Below, in pieces: positions 1-5,870 of a stretch of 5,977 bases of DNA (position 1 is its first letter; the number at the start of each line of letters is the position of its first letter). The position numbers and the translations under genes are program-made. The stretch lies in contig WRIQ01000077.1 in assembly GCA_009782655.1 (NCBI GenBank), positions 1 through 5,977 on the forward strand, read 5' to 3'. Origin of the DNA: Prolixibacteraceae bacterium (GTDB lineage: Bacteria > Bacteroidota > Bacteroidia > Bacteroidales > Prolixibacteraceae). The notes under the pieces were generated by a model. The model saw nothing but the letters and a program-made list of their open reading frames with translations, had not been told where the DNA came from and did no database searches.

Positions 1-96
1 CGGAAAAAAGAATCCGCACAGAAATACCACTGCCACTATTGCCAGAGCATAAAAAAGCTCGTTGGCCAGATATAGCGATTTAAAAAAATTCCTCAT
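1..96 (-). CDS. Probable DUF58 protein, N-terminal fragment (runs off window)
   Basis: Only the first 32 codons are present. The ATG lies two bases after the MoxR stop codon. The peptide begins MRNFFKSLYLANELFYALAI and continues as an unbroken hydrophobic stretch to the window edge, so a membrane segment from about residue 13 onward is visible. No domain diagnostic of DUF58 lies in this part. The call rests on the gene order, because a DUF58 gene very commonly follows a MoxR ATPase directly, and on the N-terminus, since DUF58 proteins usually start with one or two membrane helices ahead of a cytoplasmic von Willebrand-like domain. The two-base spacing implies translation coupled to the ATPase. 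It could instead be another membrane protein of the cluster. The reading frame is certain and the family is an inference. Confidence 0.72.
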   Translation of the reverse strand, partial: MRNFFKSLYLANELFYALAIVAVVFLCGFFFP

Positions 97-98
97 TC

Positions 99-1079
99 TT
101 ATCTCGGAACTTCGATACTTTCAACAATAATCGGGATTATTTCCTCGGGTTTCATGCCTTCCATTTCCTTTTCGGGCGTGAGAATCAGCCTGTGAGCCAG
201 CACTGGAACGGTTGCTTCCTTAATATCTTCGGGTGTGACAAAATCGCGCCCTTTGATGGCTGCCGCGGCTTTGGAGGCCGTCATCACGGCCACCGATGCG
301 CGTGGCGAAGCGCCCAAATAAAGCGCCGAGCTGGTACGCGTGGCATCGGTTATCTGCGCAATGTAACGGATCAATCCGGGTTCTACATAAATCTTCGAGG
401 TCAGCTCCCTGAAATCGGCAATTAAGGCGGGCGTCAGGATGGTTCCCACTTCCGATATTTCGGGTGTGTTCCCTTTTTCGTTTTTGTTGTTGAGCAGCAA
501 AATCTCCTCGTCGAGGCTGGGATAGTGCACGTTGATTTTCATGAAAAAACGGTCGAGTTGCGCTTCGGGAAGACGGTATGTTCCTTCCTGCTCGATGGGA
601 TTTTGCGTGGCCAGCACCCAGAAAGGCTCCTCCATCGGATAGGTTTTCCCGTCGACGGTTACTTGAAATTCTTCCATCACTTCGAAAAGCGCAGCCTGAG
701 TTTTGGCGGGGGCGCGGTTAATTTCGTCGATCAGGATCACGTTGGAGAAAATCGGCCCCTTGTTAAACGCGAAATTCGACGTACTCAGGTTGAATACGTT
801 GGTTCCTATCACATCGGAAGGCATCAGATCGGGAGTAAACTGAATGCGCGAAAAACCGGCGTCGATGGTCTTGGCAATCAGCTTGGCTGTCAGCGTTTTG
901 GCAATTCCCGGAACGCCTTCTATGAGCACATGCCCACGCGACAGCAAAGCTATCAGCAAATGATCGAGAAACTGTTCCTGCCCGACAATCACCTTGTGTA
1001 TCTCATTCCTGACACGCATCAACGAGTCGCGCAATTCCGACATGTCTATGCGGCTTCTAAATTCTGTTGTATTTTCCAT
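99..1079 (-). CDS. MoxR-family AAA+ ATPase
   Basis: A 326-residue cytoplasmic ATPase of normal MoxR length with all AAA+ landmarks intact. Walker A is GVPGIAKT (about residues 55-62) and Walker B is VILIDEINRAP (114-124, acidic pair D118-E119). Sensor 1 is ATQNP (157-161), the arginine-finger region is LPEAQLDRF (170-178), and sensor 2 is GASPRAS (256-262). The C-terminal lid helices follow. MoxR proteins form ring-shaped oligomers and act as chaperone-like remodellers on partner proteins, often DUF58 or von Willebrand-domain proteins. The likely DUF58 gene begins two bases downstream, which fits. I chose the ATG at 1079. A TTG five codons upstream (1094) would add only NINY and has no better ribosome-binding context. 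No Shine-Dalgarno is visible and the leader is A/T-rich. A 106-base gap separates it from the DUF4350 gene, so it could have its own promoter. The family call is secure; the client protein is unknown. Confidence 0.96.
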   Translation of the reverse strand: MENTTEFRSRIDMSELRDSLMRVRNEIHKVIVGQEQFLDHLLIALLSRGHVLIEGVPGIAKTLTAKLIAKTIDAGFSRIQFTPDLMPSDVIGTNVFNLSTSNFAFNKGPIFSNVILIDEINRAPAKTQAALFEVMEEFQVTVDGKTYPMEEPFWVLATQNPIEQEGTYRLPEAQLDRFFMKINVHYPSLDEEILLLNNKNEKGNTPEISEVGTILTPALIADFRELTSKIYVEPGLIRYIAQITDATRTSSALYLGASPRASVAVMTASKAAAAIKGRDFVTPEDIKEATVPVLAHRLILTPEKEMEGMKPEEIIPIIVESIEVPR

Positions 1080-1114
1080 ATAGTTTATATTCAATATTTT
1101 ATGATTTAAAATTC

Positions 1115-1129
1115 ATTTTTCAATATATC
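1115..1129 (-). repeat. Direct repeat copy 2 (GATATATTGAAAAAT)
   Basis: Read on the minus strand this is GATATATTGAAAAAT. It matches the copy at 1166-1180 (GATATACTGAAAAAT) at 14 of 15 positions, in the same orientation and offset by 51 bases. It lies 36 bases before the chosen MoxR start. Both copies are A/T-rich, so chance is possible, but the length of the match in such a short gap is notable. It could be a paired binding site for a regulator. Confidence 0.5.
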
Positions 1130-1165
1130 GTTCTTCTGTTAATTACTTCATTTAGCGCCTTCATA

Positions 1166-1180
1166 ATTTTTCAGTATATC
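1166..1180 (-). repeat. Direct repeat copy 1 (GATATACTGAAAAAT)
   Basis: This is the upstream copy of the 15-base repeat in the gap before the MoxR gene. It begins five bases after the DUF4350 stop codon. The only difference from the copy at 1115-1129 is C for T at the seventh position (minus-strand reading). Confidence 0.5.
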
Positions 1181-1185
1181 CGACT

Positions 1186-2379
1186 TTATCTTCCCGTTTT
1201 CTCATAGAAATATTCCACCAGATCGCTCAGTTCCCGCAAAAATTCCCGGCTGGGATTTTCGATTACGGAAAGAGCCTTGTATTTGTCAATAATTTTTCGG
1301 ATATACCTTGCCTCAACCCCCGAACGTTTTTCCAGCGACTGCACAAAATTCTCATCCAGATTTCCGGTTTCGATATAATATTTATTCCTTACATAATCAA
1401 GAAAGTGACGAAAAATCAGTTCGATAATATATTTGTTATCCTGCTTGTTATAGTGCAGGCTTCCCAGTGTGTGGGCAAACTCTTTAGAGGAGTTGGGCAA
1501 CGGTTCGATAACTGGAATGGGGCGCTGCCGCCGCTTTGTCTTAAAGAGAAACCAAAGCAGCATAATCAATAAAAGTGTAAAATACGCCTGCCTGATTCCC
1601 TGATTTTGAAAAATATATTTCAACGGGTTTCCTCTGATTTGCTGCCGATTGGGTTTATAGTATCCGTCCCAATAAGTTGTATTGCGTGGCAGATATGAAA
1701 AAGCCTGCATGACATGATCCGCCGCACCTTCGTGCAAAACCGAATAGTTGGTGAATAACAATGGATTGAAATGAATGAAAAAGTTGCCCTCCCCATATTT
1801 GACCCACACAAAACAAGGCTCGTCGTTCTCGTAACTCAGGACTACCATTGCAGAATCGTTTTGTTTGTAGAAGCCGCCGTTCATGCGGATGCGTTTAATG
1901 CTTATTTCAATGGTGTCGAGTTGCGGGTTTACATGCCGGAAATGGCTTGCCAACTGCGTGTTACTAAATTCCGGGAAGGAGCTGTATATGCTGAAATTCA
2001 GTTTGTTTTCCACATTGGAAGAGATGTTGTTGGATGCCAGCAAAACGTTGTTCCCGCGCCCTACAAAGCTGAACAGGCTGTCGCTGTCCATGGAGTTGGG
2101 AGAGAAATTGTTGGTTATGAAAATCATATTGACGCCTTTCAACTCATGGTTTTCGCGCATGAAATTAAAAAGCGGCAAATCGTTGGTCTTCAGGGTACCA
2201 TCGAAAAAATCTTTCTTCAGCAGCTCATAAATCACATAATTACCAAAAGGGCGCTTGTCGGTGCGGCTGAAAGTCTGCGTCCAGTCAATTTGTCTGGGGG
2301 CGAACATCAGCATCCCGATAATAACTGCCACAGCAATTATCAGAAACCAAAGGGTTTTATTTCGAAATATTTCTCTCAT
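1186..2379 (-). CDS. DUF4350 domain-containing membrane protein
   Basis: A 397-residue protein with two membrane helices, at about residues 10-27 and 264-279. The short N-terminus (REIFRNK) and the KTKRRQR run right after the second helix are both positively charged. By the positive-inside rule, both ends should be cytoplasmic and residues about 28-263 periplasmic. The periplasmic part starts with DWTQTFSRTDKRPFGNYVIY and has the alternating strands and helices typical of DUF4350, a domain of unknown function that resembles glutamine-amidotransferase-like folds. No catalytic triad is evident to me. The cytoplasmic tail (about 280-397) is largely helical and resembles the DUF4129 domain encoded just upstream. 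The start codon lies inside the end of the DUF4129 gene (23-base overlap), which implies coupled translation. Its length is normal for the Bacteroidota versions of this family. The family call comes from the topology, the motifs and the neighbouring MoxR gene. Confidence 0.85.
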   Translation of the reverse strand: MREIFRNKTLWFLIIAVAVIIGMLMFAPRQIDWTQTFSRTDKRPFGNYVIYELLKKDFFDGTLKTNDLPLFNFMRENHELKGVNMIFITNNFSPNSMDSDSLFSFVGRGNNVLLASNNISSNVENKLNFSIYSSFPEFSNTQLASHFRHVNPQLDTIEISIKRIRMNGGFYKQNDSAMVVLSYENDEPCFVWVKYGEGNFFIHFNPLLFTNYSVLHEGAADHVMQAFSYLPRNTTYWDGYYKPNRQQIRGNPLKYIFQNQGIRQAYFTLLLIMLLWFLFKTKRRQRPIPVIEPLPNSSKEFAHTLGSLHYNKQDNKYIIELIFRHFLDYVRNKYYIETGNLDENFVQSLEKRSGVEARYIRKIIDKYKALSVIENPSREFLRELSDLVEYFYEKTGR

Positions 2380-3178
2380 CGCGGTAAAAAGCGTCGTATT
2401 GCGATTTCAAATTTTCAAATTGCTCTTTGTTAACAGGAAAGTTTCCGTACCAAACCACGTCGTAAATATAAGTCAGCCCGAAAAAAACCGTGCGTATGTC
2501 CGCATCCTTGATTTCGCGCCCAAATTCATAATTTGTTTTGTCGGGTTTCCATTTTATTTTTTTGTTGTTATCCAATATCTTCAATACTTTCAGGAACATA
2601 TAGCGAATGGCGAACCGGTAATTCCCCTCGCCGATGTGAACGGCTATCAGCGCATCAAGATCGAGTTCTTTGATATTCTCCTCCGACGGAATCACCACAT
2701 TGCCTCCATCGCTTTTTTTGCCCAAAACGCCTGTAAGCGAACCGCGCAATATCATCCACACAATTAGCACAATCAATATTACAGCGGCGACAATGAAAAC
2801 TATCCGGAAAAAATTTTGCAGTTGCACATCATCAATTTTCGGGAACCATTTTCGTAATTTGCTTCCCATCCAGCGGATGAACTCTTCCCAGAGGTTGCGG
2901 GAGGGCAGGCGTTTGTCGTAGTCGAATGCCGGATCGCTCCTGAATTTGTTGACAAGCGTGGCGTCGATGTTGCGCAGATACAGATTTACTTGTCCTGTAT
3001 CGCGCAGGCTGACCGGCGATTTGTCAAGCCCAACCACATCTTCTGCATCCAACAGGGTATCCTCCTGAATTACCTGTAGTTTCACTGTATCGCGCGAGGT
3101 TTCGTGTTGCGCGGCAACGCGAAACAACAGTATGAACAGCAATCCGAAAGCAAATATTTTTCTCCTGTCAATCACCAT
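2357..3178 (-). CDS. DUF4129 domain-containing protein with signal peptide
   Basis: A 273-residue protein. Residues 1-23 look like a signal peptide: RRK, then the hydrophobic core FAFGLLFILLF, with likely cleavage after VAA or AAQ. A soluble, presumably periplasmic region follows (about 24-123), then one membrane helix (124-144) and a cytoplasmic C-terminal domain (about 145-273). That domain carries the features I associate with DUF4129: DLDALIAVHIGEGNYRFAIR (174-192), the TNYEF segment (215-219), then a VWYGNFPV segment (242-249) followed by a helix rich in Phe and Tyr. It is a compact version without the transglutaminase-like domain often fused to DUF4129. DUF4129 is of unknown function and often sits in clusters with MoxR and DUF58. 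The gene starts 14 bases after the stop of the six-helix membrane protein and overlaps the DUF4350 start by 23 bases. An annotator might call it simply a hypothetical protein. Confidence 0.85.
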   Translation of the reverse strand: MVIDRRKIFAFGLLFILLFRVAAQHETSRDTVKLQVIQEDTLLDAEDVVGLDKSPVSLRDTGQVNLYLRNIDATLVNKFRSDPAFDYDKRLPSRNLWEEFIRWMGSKLRKWFPKIDDVQLQNFFRIVFIVAAVILIVLIVWMILRGSLTGVLGKKSDGGNVVIPSEENIKELDLDALIAVHIGEGNYRFAIRYMFLKVLKILDNNKKIKWKPDKTNYEFGREIKDADIRTVFFGLTYIYDVVWYGNFPVNKEQFENLKSQYDAFYRDERNISK

Positions 3179-3192
3179 AGTATACAGCAGGT

Positions 3193-4128
3193 TTATGTCC
3201 CAAGATTATCGATGTTTTTCATCAAACCGGAGTGCTCTTTTCTCTCTTTCAGGTTAAAATATTGGAAAACCATCGCAATCTGGACAATACTGATAAGCAG
3301 CACGTATACAACCACATAGATGGACATGAAAATTCCGGAAAGCTGGCTCATGCCTGCATTTCCGCTTTCCATGCCTGTCATCATGGAAACCACCGTATAA
3401 ATGTATGCCGGAATATAAAAAATATTACTGATCACGCCCACAATCATCGACATGACAAAAAAGACCAGAAATGTGTTCCACCAATTATCGCGGATGAGTT
3501 GAAAACAATATGAAAAAGATTCGCCGAGAGATCGTTCTTCGAGGAGGCATATCATCAGCAAGGGAAAGAGTGCGATAGACAGATAAATACCGGGGAGAAT
3601 GCAGAATATGGCGCCAACGAAAACAAGCGCGGAATAGACAAAAGTGCATAACAATATGCGCCCGATGTCTTTCTGCAACTCGGAGCCTACATCGCCAATG
3701 GTGAAATCTCCCGCTTTTCCGTCGCCCTGACGATACGAACCTGCATCCCTCTCTTTCATATAGGTTTTGACGTCGTTGTCGGTCTTATTCAATTTGGCGT
3801 CGCGGCTGCGTTTGTAGAGTTTAAAAAACTCAAACACAACGCCGCACACCATGGCATAACTCACAAAGACGCCCACCATCATCAACAATATGTAAATCAC
3901 AGCGTTCCACGTAAAACTGTCGAATTCGTTTTCCATGAACGACATTATCGAGTTCATGTAAAAACTGGTGAAAATGCCCGTGATAAAAGCAAAGGGCAAC
4001 ACGAAAACCAACAGACTGAAAAAAAATTTCTTGAAGTTTGACTTGAGGAATTGAAATGTTACCGAAAAAATATCGCCGAATTCGCGCCTTTTTTCGAGTT
4101 CGATGTAATCAGGATTTTGCATGATCAT
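3193..4128 (-). CDS. Six-helix membrane protein of unknown function
   Basis: A 311-residue integral membrane protein that I do not recognise by a named family with certainty. Hydrophobic segments lie at about residues 34-56, 76-104, 157-180, 181-197, 217-240 and 265-291. The N-terminus (RREFGDIFSVTFQFLKSNFK, 14-33) is an amphipathic lead-in, as in proteins with a glycerophosphodiester-phosphodiesterase-like membrane domain or the DUF4013/YciC group. There is no phosphodiesterase catalytic domain. A highly charged hydrophilic loop of about 50 residues (106-156) separates helices 2 and 3, and the C-terminus after FQYFNLKERKE is soluble. The first ATG (4128) overlaps the end of the SpoIIM gene by 20 bases. 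A second ATG two codons on (4122) is equally possible. Its fixed place between the SpoIIM and DUF4129 genes suggests it is a structural partner in the same membrane complex. That is inference only. Confidence 0.85.
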   Translation of the reverse strand: MIMQNPDYIELEKRREFGDIFSVTFQFLKSNFKKFFFSLLVFVLPFAFITGIFTSFYMNSIMSFMENEFDSFTWNAVIYILLMMVGVFVSYAMVCGVVFEFFKLYKRSRDAKLNKTDNDVKTYMKERDAGSYRQGDGKAGDFTIGDVGSELQKDIGRILLCTFVYSALVFVGAIFCILPGIYLSIALFPLLMICLLEERSLGESFSYCFQLIRDNWWNTFLVFFVMSMIVGVISNIFYIPAYIYTVVSMMTGMESGNAGMSQLSGIFMSIYVVVYVLLISIVQIAMVFQYFNLKERKEHSGLMKNIDNLGT

Positions 4129-5074
4129 TAATTTTTTTAGCCAGTAGAAAAGGATATATCACAAAATAATACAATACAAAAATAAACGAAACGCCCACTA
4201 TCAGCAGTTTCAACGCCTGCGGCATGAAAGCGTAGCGCGTTATGAAACTTTCGATAAAGCCGGCGACAATGAACACAGGTACAAGCCCAACCACGATTTT
4301 CATTCCGCGTGTGGCGCCTTTCCTGAACGAGTGCAAGCGCGTATAGGTTCCCGGAAATAGAATTCCGTTGCCCAGCACAATGCCTGCGCCGCCAGCAATG
4401 ACAATGGCCGAAAGCTCGAGTGTACCGTGCAACATGATGACTATGAGCTGATCCCATGGAACGCCATACTTTGCCATGAAAGCGAGAAAACATCCTACCA
4501 TAATGCCGTTGTACGACAAAGCTATCGCCGACACTATCGACGTGAACAGCCCGAAGACAAACACACGGAACGACACTATGATATTGTTGTACGTAATATG
4601 CAAAAACATCGTCAGTTCGTCCGAATGTCCGTATACGCCCATGGGATCGCCGCTTTCGATATTTGCGATGGTCATGTTCACATAGCCGTCGCCCAGAATG
4701 AGACGCGGGAAATCGCTGTCCTGCGAAACCGACAAAACGCCGATGAGCGTGGTAACCAGAAATATTATCAGCGAATAAAGCATCGGGCGGCGACATTCGT
4801 TCATCGTCAAAGGCAACTCGTGCCGCCAGAATGTGACGAATCGGCTGCTCTTCTCCTTTTTGTTTTTGTATATCAGCAGGTAAGCTTTCGAGGCGAGGCT
4901 GTTGAGATATGCCGTCACCGACGAATTGGGATAAAAAGTGCGGGCATAAGCCAAATCGTCAGTCAACTCAATGTAGAGGTCTGTCAGGTTCAGCGGGCTT
5001 TTTCCATCGGCCAATGCTTGTTCGAATGTCTCCCACTTTTTTTTATTCTTTCCCAAAAAAGCGATTTCTTTCAT
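4109..5074 (-). CDS. SpoIIM/DUF95-family (stage II sporulation protein M-like) membrane protein
   Basis: A 321-residue protein with a soluble, helical, charged N-terminal region (1-95) followed by about six hydrophobic segments (98-117, 164-186, 187-203, 208-235, 260-280, 287-311). The family signature is the stretch HGTLELSAIVIAGGAGIVLG (216-235), followed by GFIE (272-275). In Bacillus, SpoIIM helps peptidoglycan remodelling during engulfment. Most relatives, including those in Bacteroidota, occur in non-sporulating bacteria and have unknown roles, so the name should not be read as evidence of sporulation. I chose the ATG at 5074 (MKEIAFLGKNKKKWETFEQA). A longer frame from a GTG at 5134 would start inside the opposite RDD gene and upstream of the predicted promoter, so it is unlikely. 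It is the first gene of the minus-strand cluster, and its end overlaps the next gene by 20 bases. The predicted leader is very short, about 10-12 bases. Confidence 0.93.
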   Translation of the reverse strand: MKEIAFLGKNKKKWETFEQALADGKSPLNLTDLYIELTDDLAYARTFYPNSSVTAYLNSLASKAYLLIYKNKKEKSSRFVTFWRHELPLTMNECRRPMLYSLIIFLVTTLIGVLSVSQDSDFPRLILGDGYVNMTIANIESGDPMGVYGHSDELTMFLHITYNNIIVSFRVFVFGLFTSIVSAIALSYNGIMVGCFLAFMAKYGVPWDQLIVIMLHGTLELSAIVIAGGAGIVLGNGILFPGTYTRLHSFRKGATRGMKIVVGLVPVFIVAGFIESFITRYAFMPQALKLLIVGVSFIFVLYYFVIYPFLLAKKINDHAKS

Positions 5075-5081
5075 ATCTTTG
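5074..5081 (+). promoter_or_regulatory. Predicted -7 element for the RDD gene
   Basis: TATCTTTG on the plus strand fits TAnnTTTG exactly and is followed by a C, as is frequent in Bacteroides promoters. A start at about 5086-5088 would leave a leader of some 25 bases before the ATG at 5112. The -33 region is weak: only TTTC (5049-5052) at 21 bases. The element overlaps the SpoIIM start codon and faces the opposite promoter at 5092-5099. Confidence 0.5.
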
Positions 5082-5086
5082 CAAAG
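5077..5086. repeat. Perfect 10-base palindrome between divergent genes
   Basis: CTTTGCAAAG reads the same on both strands. It overlaps the last six bases of the predicted RDD -7 element and ends at the point where both transcripts are predicted to begin. It could be an operator half-hidden in the promoter, or simply a by-product of the TTTGC promoter sequence. Confidence 0.45.
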
Positions 5087-5091
5087 TTTGA

Positions 5092-5121
5092 CAAATATAA
5101 TAATTACCTGAATGGGGCAAA
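5092..5121 (-). promoter_or_regulatory. Predicted Bacteroidota-type promoter for the SpoIIM-to-DUF58 cluster
   Basis: On the minus strand, TATATTTG (5092-5099) fits the Bacteroidota -7 consensus TAnnTTTG exactly. A TTTG that could serve as the -33 element lies upstream (5118-5121), with 18 bases between the two; the usual spacing is about 19-20. The -33 box lies inside the first codons of the RDD gene. Transcription would start at about 5085-5087, only 10-12 bases before the ATG at 5074. This is consensus matching by eye, with no experimental support. Confidence 0.6.
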
Positions 5122-5870
5122 CAGGTGTACTCACAACTCAAAATATAAATATCGATTATCCGCTTGCCGGATTGGGAAACCGTATTTTGGCTCATCTGAT
5201 AGATGGGCTGATTCTGCTCGTAATCGCTTTGGTGATGCTTATTCCTGCTGTATTCTCTCTTATATCGCAAACCCAAACAGGGAGGATTGTCGGCATCGTC
5301 CTGTTTTCGTTATACGGGATGATATTTTTGCTCTATTCTCTCATTCTCGAAATTTATTTCAACGGACAGACTTTCGGGAAAAAAATGATGAAAATTAAAG
5401 TCATCCGTCAGGACGGAAGCATCCCGACCGTAGGAAATTATATCATGCGGTGGTTGCTGCGCCTTGTCGAGGTGTATCTTTTTTACGGAATAATCGCCAT
5501 CATCACCATCGCCGCCTCGAAGAAAGAGCAGCGCCTCGGCGATATGGCTGCCGGCACGCTGGTAATTTCGCTCAACAAGCCGGTGCGTTTCCAAAGCACC
5601 ATCTACCGCGATATTCCCGAAGACTATACCCCCCGGTTTCCTCAGGTTGTGATGCTCTCGGAAAAAGATATTTACATTATTCAAAACGTGATTTCGGAAG
5701 CATCCAGAACGTACAACGCCGCCGACCGCCTGTCGTTGCTCAATAAAGCCCGCGCCAAAGTGGAACAACGCCTCAATATCAAACCCGAAGATATTGCAAA
5801 CGTTGATTCTCTTATTTTCCTGAAAACCGTCATCGCCGATTATAATTTTTACGGGCAGAGCAGAGTGTGA
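5112..5870 (+). CDS. RDD-family membrane protein with soluble C-terminal tail
   Basis: A 252-residue protein. The RDD domain spans about residues 16-155. Arg24 and Asp31 lie at the start of the first membrane helix (GNRILAHLIDGLILLVIALV). A second helix follows at about 58-80, then the conserved NGQTFGKKMMKIKVIRQDG (84-102) and a third helix at about 113-135. The closing RLGDMAAGTLV (141-151) supplies the second conserved aspartate, Asp144. The name comes from this Arg-Asp-Asp set, and the biochemical function is unknown. Some RDD proteins have been linked to ion transport or osmotic tolerance. After the domain comes a hydrophilic tail of about 95 residues, with a helical section at 183-221 (SEKDIYIIQN to KVEQR), which many RDD proteins lack. 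The ATG at 5112 has no Shine-Dalgarno and an A/T-rich leader. The gene is divergent from the SpoIIM gene with only 37 bases between, and RDD and SpoIIM genes are commonly adjacent. Confidence 0.93.
   Translation: MGQTGVLTTQNINIDYPLAGLGNRILAHLIDGLILLVIALVMLIPAVFSLISQTQTGRIVGIVLFSLYGMIFLLYSLILEIYFNGQTFGKKMMKIKVIRQDGSIPTVGNYIMRWLLRLVEVYLFYGIIAIITIAASKKEQRLGDMAAGTLVISLNKPVRFQSTIYRDIPEDYTPRFPQVVMLSEKDIYIIQNVISEASRTYNAADRLSLLNKARAKVEQRLNIKPEDIANVDSLIFLKTVIADYNFYGQSRV

Larger units (their letters stand above)
1080..1185. other. 106-base gap upstream of the MoxR gene
   Basis: This is the only sizeable non-coding gap in the minus-strand cluster. It is very A/T-rich and contains a 15-base direct repeat (1115-1129 and 1166-1180). 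No sequence fully matching the Bacteroidota -7 element TAnnTTTG was found on the minus strand here; the nearest is a TATATTG that is one base short. No hairpin followed by a T tract is visible, so I see no terminator. A 14-codon open frame (1120-1164, minus) exists but is too short to support. The gap may hold an internal promoter or a post-transcriptional control site for the ATPase and DUF58 genes. Confidence 0.6.

Noticed and set aside
1080..1094. TTG start for the MoxR protein at 1094
   Set aside because: It adds only five residues and has no better start context than the ATG at 1079.
525..1109. Plus-strand open frame opposite the MoxR gene
   Set aside because: The opposite strand encodes all conserved AAA+ motifs; this frame shows no protein-like features.
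1120..1164. Possible 14-codon peptide gene or leader peptide before the MoxR gene (minus strand)
   Set aside because: It is too short and has no ribosome-binding context, no run of a regulatory amino acid and no attenuator hairpin.
1771..2433. Plus-strand open frame opposite the DUF4350 gene
   Set aside because: It is antisense to a well-supported membrane protein and shows no domain or promoter of its own.
4109..5074. Evidence of sporulation from the SpoIIM-like gene
   Set aside because: The DUF95 family is widespread in non-sporulating bacteria and no other sporulation gene is present.
5088..5101. Perfect E. coli-type TTGACA (5088-5093) and TATAAT (5096-5101) on the plus strand
   Set aside because: Only 2 bases separate the two boxes, where about 17 are needed, and the primary sigma factor of Bacteroidota recognises different sequences. 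It is a coincidence of A/T-rich sequence.
5075..5134. Longer SpoIIM protein starting at a GTG (5134), with 20 extra N-terminal residues
   Set aside because: The extension overlaps the RDD coding region on the other strand and lies upstream of the predicted promoter. The family-like N-terminus begins at the ATG at 5074.
4427..5398. Long plus-strand open frame across the SpoIIM and RDD genes
   Set aside because: It lies antisense to a clear SpoIIM gene and out of frame within the RDD gene. The translation is rich in His, Arg and Cys with no recognisable domain, so it is a shadow frame.
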